A stretch of DNA of 64,000 nucleotides from Ciona intestinalis (lineage: Eukaryota > Chordata > Ascidiacea > Phlebobranchia > Cionidae): contig NW_004190436.2 in the NCBI RefSeq assembly GCF_000224145.3, positions 1 to 64,000 on the forward strand, given 5' to 3'. A program made the translations under genes and the position numbers. Below, in pieces: positions 42,098 through 55,200 of this stretch. The notes beneath the pieces were generated by a model that saw nothing but the letters and a program-made list of their open reading frames with translations, searched no databases and was not told the DNA's origin. Numbering within the stretch: the first letter of the stretch is position 1; every line of letters starts with the position of its first letter.

Positions 42098-43213
42098 TTT
42101 GTTTGTCTATTTATTATTATTTGAATGTTATTATTTGAATGTTCCATTATTTATATTGTGCTACGTCAACACCAGAATGGTGTTTATGCAAATTTGTGTT
42201 TTAAAATATTTTGGGTTTAACTCTTTTGTATATACTGTAAGTTGCCATAACGGAATATTTAGGTTCTTTTATTTTTGTGTTTTAGAGTTTTTGTATGTGT
42301 GATCTTATATGGATAAAACCAAAATACAGTAAATTTAATGCTGTATAAGAATTATTGCTTGGTCAGAAAGATTCAGGGTCTTAGTAGGACAATTTGACTT
42401 GCTTAGGTATATGCTTCCACGTTCTTACATTGCATGGTCTGCTAAATTGAAAGAGCTTACTTACGATCACTTAAAACTGACGCGGCGTTATCTAATTGCT
42501 TTGCCATGTCTGTGGTAATTATACTACCGAATGATTGACAGTGGGTATGAGGTAGGTCGCGATTGCCGATTACAGGATTGTTAAGTCATAGAAGTATCAA
42601 TTAATTATCGTTGCAGTATAAGCAATGCCTTCCTAAAATGCAGAAAAAAAGCCGACGTGCTTCCTTGTTCCTGTGAAATTCCCTTGACGTTTTTGATTTG
42701 CGAGTGTAAGTCTTTGTCCATTTTGTCTCCACTACAAATGAAGTAAACAACAAATTGTATTCAAACCTTAACAAAATAATTGTCACGATGAATATAGTTT
42801 GATCATAGACAACTTATATTGGTTTGATCATAGTTTAATAATACAACTTCTTTATTAAACTATGGTTTGATCCAACTTTGGTTTGATCAATACCCTATTA
42901 CGTGTTTTGGTGGAACATTGATACCCGCGAAGGTAACTATAACTTACCACAAGGGGCGCCAGCAGGAAGACATGGGTTGTCATGGAGACGTGGTTAAACT
43001 CAGTTTGTTTTTGATTTTTTTCGACGGCACTGTTGTTAATATATAAAAGAACAATATATCTAGTTGCTGAGAACGTTACTAAAATTAAATTTGCCTTTTT
43101 TTATTTATCTTTGAGTTAACTTTTATCTTTATAATATTTTAGCTTGTGTGATTAATTCTTCAGTAGCATACGCGATTGAATTTTCAAGCACAGTGGTTAA
43201 ACAAGGACACAAA
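42098..43213. other. Intergenic stretch between zinc-finger gene and HYDIN
   Basis: No gene seen. 42829-42841 (CATAGTTTAATAA) and 42852-42864 (TTATTAAACTATG) form a perfect 13-bp stem with a 10-base loop, with GGTTTGATC repeated around it. CAG at 43160-43162 (after TTAATTCTT) is acceptor-like and would put HYDIN's 5' UTR at about 43163. Confidence 0.5.
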
Positions 43214-46200
43214 ATGCCAAGTCCTGCGAAACCAGGGCTTGGTGCCACTGGGTTTATGGTGACCAAGAACATCAGTCAACTCAGTGATGAAATATTTAAT
43301 AAGTTTGAGAGCAAAGTCACAGCTCCCAGGAACCCAAAACTAATTAGAACAACAGAGTTACCAAAGCAAAGGGTGAGAATTTATGTATCAAGCGGGTTGT
43401 TTGGGGCTTACCCTCTTTAAATTTTAAAAATTTGTCATAATTTGGCTAATTTAGAAAAAAATCTAAGATTTAAATTTGTTATAATTTGGCTGATTTGGAA
43501 AAAAATCTATACATTGATAATCATCCCTTGGCATATTAATGCCTTACTAAATAACAAGAAAACATTAGCTCAAAAATATATGACTTAATGTATGTTGAGA
43601 TAGACCAGCCCATTTGACTTATGGGTAATGTATAAACCAATAAAGCCTAAGTTAAATCCTAAAGAATATGTTGCTTATACACCACAGTAACCTAGTGGAA
43701 AATGAAAAGTAAACATAAAACTTTATTCCACATTTTAATTAATTCAACAATGTAGATGACACCTTCAATGTACATGAGAGAAATGAACATGAATACCGAA
43801 CAAAAACTTGCTGACACTCATGAGATGAGACTGCCTCGTGTGGTAGCATTACTTGACATGTCTGAAACAACCCATCAGAAGGTAAATTGATTTTATCAAA
43901 TATTAACCACAAATAAATTAATTTAATCTAATCTTAATTTGAACCACCCAGTTTAACTAATTGGATTTTGGTGAACTGCTAAAATGTTATATACCTATAA
44001 TATGCCCATTATTTTCAATTACATTTAAAAAAAAGTTTTTAAAAATTTAATATGTGTTCACTCTATGCTAGCTTTAACAGTCTTTTTATTATTTCGGCCC
44101 TTCGCCACTTTAACTGCTTTTTAGTACTTTCCATACATACATATGAATTTGTTGTTTATTTCAGCGGTAGTAATTTTATTGTTATTTTTTTTATTGTTTT
44201 AATTAGTATCATATTTCTTAATGTATTCCTAAAAACATTAAATTTTAAGTAATGTTATAACTTTAGTTTTAAATCCCAGGTTTCTTATGTTGATATTGAG
44301 GAAGCGATGTTTCAACCATTTCCATCTGAAATTTATTTTCAAAATTTTGAACCTTTTCAAACTTATGAGGTTCCCTTGCTTGTCAGGAATAATGACAAAG
44401 TAAGTTAGAGTTCAGCTACAACATTATGTAACAAATTTTTCCACTCGTATGTGTTTTTCAAAACATATGTGTTTTTGCACCCACCACTTATTACAAAAAA
44501 CTTTTTTCATTTACTGTTCATTTGTTTGATTGGTAAATATGAGTTTATTTTATGTAATACCTGGATAACGTTCATATACCCCAAGGGCTTTCACTGTACT
44601 AGAAGTATGCCAAGTAGTAGTATTAAAAATAATTTAATATTGATGTTGGTTTATTTGAAAAATGAAATATTTTCCTAAAGGTTCCACGACTGGTAAAAGT
44701 TGTTCAGAATGATTCACCTTACTTTAAAATCATCAGCCCTGATGATGTCAGCCATAAGGTAAAATATAATTTAATGTTAAAGGAAAGCTACAGAGTATTG
44801 TCCTCCATAACTGAGTGATACCCAGTTTGAAGCTCACAAATGATAGTCTGATACCGATTCTGATATGTGCATGCATCTTTTGACAACTTTTTTTAGCAAT
44901 TTGCATCTTTTGACAACTTACTTTTTAGCAATTTCTCCAACCCAGTTGTCCATTATGGGTTGTCTAAATTGTCGGGCATACAGAAAAACAATTACTCACA
45001 AAGTTGCACACAAGTTACATGGTAACTAGTAAGCAAGCACTATCGTTCTTTTGTTCTTTGCGAGAATATATATTTAACTTTCATGTTTTTCCACATGAAA
45101 TATAATAGAACAGATCGCTGAAATTCATGTTTCTAAATAAAGCGTCCTATATGTTTTTAAGGTTGCTCCTGGCATGGCCTCCATCTTTAAAATCCAATTC
45201 ACGCCTGAGATGAAAAAAGATTACCATCATGAGTTGATATGCATGACTGAGCGCGAGAAATTTATTGTACCCGTCTTTGGGATCGGAGCACGTGCGATTC
45301 TTGACTTTCCAGATGAAGTTAATTTTGGAGTGTGCCCAGTCAAGCATAACACACAGAAAGTTCTCTTTGTGCGAAATATAGGAAATAAAGAAGCAAAATG
45401 TTCATTTTTAGTTGATCCGTAAGTAGATTTAATAGTGTTTTTATTTTTTGTTTTGCACTTATGCCTGTACCTGTACTGTTGTTTCTAACCCTACTTTGTT
45501 GGTGTCTATAAAAGAAGAAAAATGTTAAAATTTATTCAAATACAAATTGCAATAACTCAAAAAAGAAACAGATTTTAAACAAAATAGTCTAGTTAGGCTG
45601 CAGCAGAAAAATATACATTATTTTATTTACCAATTTTACAGCAATCTATCTAAAGCAAACAAAACCATGAGTCAGAGGTATGTTTATGTCCCATCTCTAA
45701 TAAATCTGACTACTGATTACGAAACCTTGGTATATATTACATAGGTGTAGTTGTGTTACTGTGTAGAACAGTAGAAACGATTTTAAAATCTGTTTTATAA
45801 CACTTTGCAAGCTACAACATTTTCTGTTAATATCCTGCCCTGGTTTGAAAACTGGTACTAGTGTTTTATAATAGTTTTCATGAATTTTAAATGTTTTCCA
45901 ATATTATTAAAAAAATTACAATATTTTCCAATATTATTGATAATTTTGCAATGTTTTTTAATATTTTTGCCAATTTTGCAATGTTTCTAATATTTTTAAT
46001 AATTTTCCCAACAGACCGTTCTCAGTGTCAACTTCATCAGGATTGCTGGCAGTTGGTGACAGCATGCAGGTAACTGTGGAGTTTAAAGCAATGAAGGTTG
46101 GAGACCATCAAAAGGATTTGATCATAAGATACAACACAGGTTAATTTATTTCTGTTACAATACATAATATGTCTTTTAGTTATAAAATTGGGAATAGTTT

Positions 46201-49200
46201 TCATTTTATGACCTAAACTAAATATATCATATATAAGAGCCTTATAATAACATCTGTATGTCTTTGAGCAAGATACTTCACATTAATTACTCTAACTCAG
46301 TGGTCACTAATGGCTAGTCGAAGTTGTCAGTCATACATAAAAAAGTAAAATAAATAGGTAACCTCTAAAAAATAATCGCCCATAAAGTTACATATGTGAA
46401 TGTGGTAACTTGTAAGCGGGCCTGAAGTGTATGAAACAAAAACCCAATAAGTTAGATTTATTCACTTATTTAACCTTTTATGTAAAGTGAACTTCTCTTT
46501 CTCACACTTTCTTTTCAGGTGAAGATGTCCATGTAGCTTTGTATGGGGCATCAGCAGACAGCAATGTGAGACTTGATAAGAATTCACTACGAATCGACAA
46601 CACATTTATATTTATGGCCAACCAACGAACTGTGACCATCCACAACCGAAGTAATGTCCTCGTACATTATAAATGGTCACCATTCCCCACTCTGGAAGAT
46701 GAAGAAATGCAAAAACAAAAGTAAACAGAATAATTCATTTGTTTTTGTGCTCCTTTTCATTTACTTCTTTTTTATCGTTAACCACTTTGTGTCAGCTCAG
46801 TATTATCCAATAATACATTCATCAAATTTTTTGGATATGCAGCTGTGTTAACTCAATAGCAAACAAGTAAGCTTGAAAATATTGTTAATTTCTGTCGCAG
46901 TTGTAACTAGGTCCATAATAAATATTTTAAGAACTGGTCTTCTGGCAATGGACTGACATGCATTTTTTAATCCATCGTTTTATTTGCCATGCAGTGGAAT
47001 GTTACCAAAAAAGGAGTTTAAAAAAATAGATTTTGCATAATTGTCTAAACTCCAAACCCTTTTTGATAAAACACCAACAATTTTTTTGTATAGCTAAAAT
47101 AATTTTGAAAAAGCCAAAAAGATTATTTAGCTTGGTGTCTATGTTTTTATCAAAGTTATGAAAATAAACATAATCATCACATTTTCCAGATTTTGCTCCG
47201 AACTCACTGAGGAAGAAAACCAGGAGCAGGACAGATTCTTGGAGGAATGCATCGTTGATCCAACACTGAGAGATCGTCTTGCCATCCTCACGAGGACTTT
47301 TGATAACAGGAGGAACATCGTCAAAGATGACCCGCTTCTTTTCAATGATGATGTCTTCAAACTTTATCCTCTGGTGAGTTAAAAAGACATTTTCTATTCT
47401 TGTAAAACAGCAGTTCTATTACATTTATTTCTCATCTTTAAGGTTCATTTGTTTTAAACATTACGAAAGTTCCATTTGACTGCATTTTCTTTTAAATTGG
47501 TATTAACTTGATGTACAATTACTTATTGACAGCATAATACTATAACTGTGAAGTGTCGTTTCTGATACAACAGTAGGCGTATAAGTATGACTGTGGTAGG
47601 ATCCAGCATTGAATCTAGTACCCACTTGGTAAAACTTTGAAGCTAGCTTGCTGACCACTGTGATTTGTGTCTGTTAATTTGGCTCAACTAGATTTAAATT
47701 TGCCATTAAATGCATTGAATATTGTGGTTCATTTATTTCTCTAGGAAGGAGACATCTGGCCCAACTCAACTGCAGAAGCCACCATTGTTTTCAAACCAAC
47801 TGCAGCAAAAACTTACCAGCAAACAATCTTCTGTGATATAACTGGTCGTGAAACCAGACTCCCATTAAAAGTTAAAGGTTGTGGCATGGGACCAAAGCTA
47901 CATTTATCATTTGATGTTATTGATATTGGAAATGTATTTGCAAGTTCATCACACACATATGAGGTAATTGTAAATTTTGCATGCTTTATTTATGGGGAAT
48001 ATAAACACCTATCAGGTTGAAATAAATTTAGAATGCTCAACACTTATTTTATAATTTGTGATCAAAAATGTGCTTTCATCATAAACCACATTAGAAATCA
48101 GAATAATCTAGAATCAATGTTCACAATTATTATAATTGGGTAAATACTTCAATTGTATGTAACAGCATAACAAAGCTGGCACAAGGTGTATGAACACCAG
48201 TGTTTTAACGACTGTCGTTTGCTGGCCACTCGAGGATTAAGTATGTTACATTCATGTATTCAGGCGATACTGGTGAACAAAGGGGATATTGACGCTATTT
48301 TCAACTTGGTACCTGAGCGAGAATCTTCTGTTTCACGCTTCAGCGAGTTTCGTTTCGAGCCCGTTGAAGGAATAGTGCTCCCTAGTGGTCACCAAGCGTT
48401 GGAGTTTACGTTTAGGTCCGAACGCCTCGGTTCTTTCCAACAAGATTTCTCCTTCAGTGTTGATGGCTCACCTGACCAAATCAAACTTACTGTTAAGTGA
48501 GTCAAACACTATTGTATGTATACATGCTAAGGGGAAACTAAAGTCAAATTTTATAATTGGTTTACAGATAGTCCTACTGACGATAACTTGAAAACGGTAC
48601 TTTTAAACAAAACAATTGTAGGTCTACACTCAGCTCACGAATGACAATTTGTACACCAGTTTTTCCAGATCCACTTTAAAGTGCTTTTTATAGTTGCAAC
48701 ATAAAACACTCTATTATCGCTACACTGTCAAACACATTCGATTTGCCAGTTTTGTTTTTCAGAAAATTGCATACCTCTTCGTAACTAATACATTGGCTGC
48801 TAAATAATATATAATGATTGCACTGCCAAAACCATTTTAAAAGTACTGAATGATAATGCCTTGTTTATTAACAAAAAAAATGAAAAAAAAACATGGCATT
48901 GTGCAGATGGTAGTTTAACCAATTGGGGTGTTGAAGTTATCGAGTGTTAAACATTTTCATATTTGCAGAGGAAATGTGATTGGACCAACTTTTCACTTTG
49001 ATGTTCCCAGACTTCGGTTTGGAACAGTTTCTTATGGCTTCAACCATACAAAGATCTGTACATTGGTCAACACTTCTCTCGTTCCAATGACCTTTGTGTT
49101 AAGAATACCAGGTAAATTTAAAGTTAAAACAACTACTTCAATTTTCCATTGCTCTGTATGGTTAATGTGTACCAGTAAAATCACCGACTTATAAATGCTA

Positions 49201-52200
49201 ATTTAAATTATATATATCTTCTAATAATGACATAGGCTTCATAAGGCCGCTTACATATGAGAGATTGTCACCTATTTATTCTTTTATAATCTGGCTAGGT
49301 ACAACACTGAAATTTATTTTTACACACTTCTGCTTACTTACAAGTTTCCTTGTGTGTGTAACTTTGTGGATAACTGTTTTTATGTATGTCTGGTAATTGG
49401 AAACCTAGTAGTGACTACTTGGTTTGAAAAATTGCTGTAATGTCTCTTAAACACATTTCTACAGTCTACATTGAGTTTACATAGTTGGTAACTTAAAATC
49501 GTGGAAGCGTTAATAAGTTACATTCATTCATTTGTTTATGTCTGTATTTCAACCAGGCGATGGCAAAGGTGAGCCAAGCATCTCAAGCTTAAGTTGTTTA
49601 GAAGACAACTTGTTTAATGAAATCGGTGCTTCGGCAAAAATTAACTCCCCACGAGAGTTCGATATTACACCTGTTCAGGTAAAAACACCAATGTTAAAGC
49701 TTATAGATTTTTAATTGGGTAAGAGTGTTTTAGCCACTGCTAATTTGTTGCTAATTTTGTTTTCGCTATTGTGCAGTTTTCTAATCTTTGCTAATGTAAA
49801 GAGACCTATTTTATTCCATATGAGTGAGGTTCTTTTGAGTCTCTAAGATTTAGGCCAAATTTGATCATTACCCATGATACTTGAAAGTCATGTTATGTAA
49901 AAATCTTGATGATAAACAACTGTCTAAATATATCTGAACTTCAGTTTTTAACTTTTAATCTTCCCATTAATTTAGGGAACCATTCGCCCTCAAAGTGAAG
50001 CTCGTATTCAAGTTACTTTATGTTCAAATACATTGAAAAGATACGATTGTCAACTTGTTGTCGATGTTAAAGGGGTTGGGAAGGAAATTTTATCTCTTCC
50101 TATTTCTGCAAAAAGTGTGGTGCCAAATATACAGGTATGATACTGATTGTTATGTGCTAGGCCAAATTATAGTTACATTGTTATCTGGTTTATATCATTA
50201 TAAAAAACTATTAAAGACTGTGGTGCAACAGATACAGGTGTAATACTGTTTTTCTCTACTAGGCCAAATAATATTTACATTAGTATTATTACTTGAATAT
50301 CCTTTTTTATCATATGTGGGAAAATAATTTACTTTGTTTATTCCAGGTACTTACACCACACCTGGATTTTGGTCGTTGTTTTATCAACCATCCTTACCAA
50401 TTAAAAGCAAAACTTGTCAACGATACCGACCTTGCTGCTAAATACGATCTCGTTCCTCAGGTAAATGTATGAATGAATGAAATTTATTTCGTCTCTTCGG
50501 TCACGATAACGAAGAACAAGAGAGTTGACAAAAAGCGAAAAGACGGGTAGTAACGATAAAACAACAGTTGATAAAACACGCTTGTTGATAAAAAAGAAAG
50601 AAATAATGTTTTGGATAAAAGGCGTGACCGTTACACCCAACAGACGATACAATGTCAAAATTAAATAAATAACATTTAATTAAACATATTAAAGTTCTAA
50701 TTGGAAGAAAAGTGTGCGTAAGGACACAACCCGTACAATGGAGGGAGTCGGCCTTATGTAGATACACTTTCTATGTTTTTTGACTGTTGGATTAAATTTC
50801 AAATAGGTTAGGCTGAGCCCAAGTAAGGTATTTTACTACGTAGATAAATTTTATGTTTCCAAATATTTGTTCCTGTTCACGTGTGTTTTGTTTTATACAC
50901 CTATCCGATATTTTACTTACGCTTTTTTTGGTTTGACTGACAATTTGGATAACCTTTAAGAAGCCACTGGGTTGGAGCAATAAATATTATGTGTTTTATT
51001 TAAAGACATGTTCAAAAATGTTGTGGTATCAATCCTCAAACCTGGTTACTGATTATAAGGCCAGTCATTATATCATTGCATCAGTTTATTTAAAAAATAA
51101 AACGCATAACATTTTTTAATTTAAAAAAATTATTTTTTGAAATTTTAACTTTTTAGCATAAAATTTTATTCCAGGTTCGTGAAGAATTGACTACAGTGGT
51201 TTATGGGAGCTCAGCAACTAAAGGATTAATTGAACCTCATTCAGAAGTTAATGTTCCAATCCTCATTCAAGCTCAAGATGTTGATGACCAAGAAGTCACT
51301 GCTTATTTCTCAATATTTGGAAGTCCCGAACCACCTCTAGTATGTTTTTTAAATATTTTTTATTTTATGTGGGTGAGGTCATACATTGTGACATGCCATG
51401 AGAATTTTAGGCTAATTTGGTCTCATTAACCCCGCACCCAGATTGCTACAGCCCAAGAGTTATAATTTGGCAATGTCTGTTAATTGTCTTGCCCAAGAAC
51501 AAGTACGCCATTAATAACCTTTGGTTACGATGCAATTGCCAAAACACAGGATTCCGATGCAGGATATTTTTTAAATGCCGCAAGAAAAATATATATATAT
51601 ATTATATTTTGTATTAAATCAGAGTTAAATTTTTATAGACTGTTTTAAATCTATGTCTTCGATAAATGATATATTTAGTTATACCCCATTTATGGTAGTT
51701 TATAAAAGGTTAGGAATTAAATATTTCAGTAACTTTTCCCTCCGTTGTTTTACATGATTTAATGTAAATGTATAACTGTTTGAAATAGATAGTTTAATAT
51801 GTTTCCACTTAAGACTTACATATAATCCACATTACAGCCACTTCTAATAAGTTGTATTGGAGAAGGGCCTGTGGTTCACATAACACCTGAATCCATGAAT
51901 TGGGGACAAACAGAAGTTCTTACTCCTTCTGTTAAAACTGTTGAACTTTCAAATGAATCCCTTATACCTGCCGACTTTATTGCACAAATGGTAAATATGT
52001 TTCAGTTTTGACTTATTTATTTAACTGCAATTATTGGTGTCTTTGTTTTGAAAAACAATGTATTTTTAGACGAATTAGGCCAGAGTTGACTCATTACCAC
52101 CAGATAACTTTTAAATCTTTTTATTCAAATTTGAATATTTTTACATGTGCATGTTCGAACATGTTTCATATACCAAATATTATACAGCATACTAACTTAA

Positions 52201-55200
52201 ACTTATAATTTTGTTGGGGAAATTTTTCTTATACTTTCATATGCAATTGCCAATATACTAATTTTATAACTAAACGACTCCAGTCAGTCCTAACCTATTA
52301 TATTTTATACAGATGCGATCCGACTCAATTTGGAAAGTGGAACCAGAGCAAGGGACAGTTCCTCCTGAGTCTGTGCTTATTGTCAGTGTTACGGCTATGT
52401 TGGATGATTGTATACGGTAAGTTACCTTTGTAGATATGATTCTATAGTATGTGGGTCGAGTCGTGGGGGGCCATGGGACCTGAGATTTAAGCCACAGTTG
52501 GTCGATTCACCTGACACATAAGGAGCTACAATACTAGTAACCAGTGGGTTGAAGCAATGTCTGTTTGGTGTTTTGCCCAAAGACATTTTTTTGGTTTCTT
52601 GGAGAAACACATTTGCATATAAATACCAAACGACGAATCCGGTATCCTTTGGGTATGACGCAAGCGCCCAACCACTGAGCTGAATCACCAGACTGAAATT
52701 GCATATAATTATATTTGGTCATGCACCTGCTACTTTAAAAGTTCTTTTCTACAATTCTACATCAAATTATAATCTCCAGGTTCACTGACAAGTTGACAGT
52801 GACAGTTATTAAAGGCCCAACAGTTACAATTCCTGTCCACGCATATGGGCATGGCACCACCATTGTCGCTGAACCACCTCTCACACCAGCTGTAAGCCTT
52901 GGACCTCACTTTGCCAAATCGAAATGCATTCGAAGATTCAGATTGACCAACAGAGGTCGTAGACATCAAGCATTAACATGGTCCACTGATGGGTTTGTAA
53001 AACCAAAATCGAAACGAGAGAATCATGCGGCGAATGCAAAAGACATGAAGTACAGGGTGAGAAAAATTGGTAGATGTAGTTTTAATTCATGGGTTGTGTT
53101 TCATAATGTATGATTTTTCCAATCTTGCTTGTTTCCTTGCCTACATGACCATAATCTTAGTTATATAAATTGCTGTGATCTTAAAAACCTATAACAAGTC
53201 CTATAATGGTTTGTATAAGTTATATAGAAACAAAATGAAACAATGTTGATTTACAAAGCATTTAAATATAGTGCTTTAGGTTCAGATGGTCCTTTTTAGA
53301 TTTAGGATTTTTCATTTTTTTTATTCTTTTTTTATTGTCAAATTTGGTAGAAAATAAACAAATATTTACAGAATAGTATAACAGTATCCTTACGAATTTA
53401 AAAAAGCAAAATTGAATGCTAAAAATACGATTAGGAAATATGGGGTATTATGTGCTAACAGTATCCGTCTTACCCCACAATACTTTATATTCTCAAATAT
53501 TTAACAATTATGGAAAAAAGCTAAATTGTTGTTTATTGTTACACAGACAATGGCTGCCCCTCCTCCCCCACCAGAACCTGTGTTCCAACTTCGTCCAACA
53601 AGATTAGCATTGGAACCTGGACAAAGTGCTATGGTTACATTGGAAGGATATTGTGATGTGTAAGTTATGTTTGTAACTTACTCTATCCTTGCATGGTTGG
53701 AAAATGACAGTCGTTATAACACGGGTGTTCTATGCTTCATACACTCCGTGCCACCTTACAAGTTACCGCATATGATGCTGTTGAATTGCGTAATCTAAAC
53801 TTGTTGTACAATTTATTTATAAAAAATATCTGAAAGTATTAGTAAATTTATGTTGCTGCTATTTTGCTACAGGCATAATGTGTTTTTAAAACTGAGCTTT
53901 TTTTAAAATGCTCAAAAATGTCATAGTTTTTACTAAGATCGTTTTTGAAAATTTTGTTTGCCATGAATATATCATGTATTTTTCTGCCGGAAAATCAGTA
54001 TATGTATAGTATCATAGCCTTGATTTTAATTACCCATACCAAAAATGCAAAATATTTAAAAACCTAACTTAAAGATTCACATTTAATTACAGTTACTTCA
54101 TATTTAATAAATCTTAAAAATACGTTTAATGACGCAAAAAATGCCAAACAGCTTAACCTTTGGTTAAAGTATGTTTATTTAAAACTCAACACATTCACAG
54201 GCCACGACAAGTATGTGAGACACTTCTATGCCACGCCATCATAGGAAAAGCAAACGGCAAGGAACGAATAATCCGCTCAGCCATCCGTGCAGACTTTATC
54301 TCTCCTGTTCTGGAATTATCCAAAGATAAAATTGAGTTTCGGGTTGACAAACGACCTGATGATGTCACAGCATTGACCCCAAAAACCAGAACCTTCGTGG
54401 CAAGAAATATTTCATCGCTTCCATTGACTTGTGTTCTGCATGTGGAGTATCCATTCCAGGTAAATGTTTTTAAACTGCTAGTTCATTTATTTGTGTCTTA
54501 ATCTTTGCTATCGTTTTTAAAGAGATAACTTAAAATATGCGATGTCTTGAAAAGGGGGTTACTGTTAAAAGGTGTGGCTATTGTGTTTTTATGAATGAAC
54601 TTATACAGCAAGGCACAACCGGGGACTTAAGATTTAGACCAAAGTTGTTTTATTGATCCAATACCTAGTGTTTATTGGGTTTATATAGATTAGGCTACTT
54701 GGTTCACTGAATTAGTCAACGTTTTTCCCTTATTAAAACTAAAGAGCTATTCTTTTGTTCAGATATTGGATTTCTATGGCAGCCCACAATCACAGCTTGA
54801 AATAAATCTTGCAATCAGCCAAGAACTTGAAATCACAGTGAGGTTCGATCCTGCCTTTAAGGATGATCTTGTATCAAGGGTGGCGGAAGGAGAAGTCAAG
54901 ATTTCTTACAAAGAACATCCACATATGGATTCAGTTAAACTCAAAGGAGAGGTAAGGTTGTCAGAAAATACTGGATACTGTGCTTATACTATTACCATTG
55001 TATAAGGTAGTCTTTGGGCTGGACACAATAGCAATTGTTTTGACTCAGTGGTTATTAACTGGTTATCCAAATTGTCAATCACACAGAAAAAAACTCCCAC
55101 AAAGCTAGTAAGGAGGTAACTTGTAAAAAGCGAGTATAAAAATGAATAAACTACATTTATTCATGGCAAATATTTGGAGGCCTTCCTGTATTAGCAATTT

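Noticed and set aside
45891..46073. Repetitive frame with NIFANFAMF pattern
   Set aside because: AT-rich tandem intron sequence running into HYDIN exon 7 in the wrong frame.
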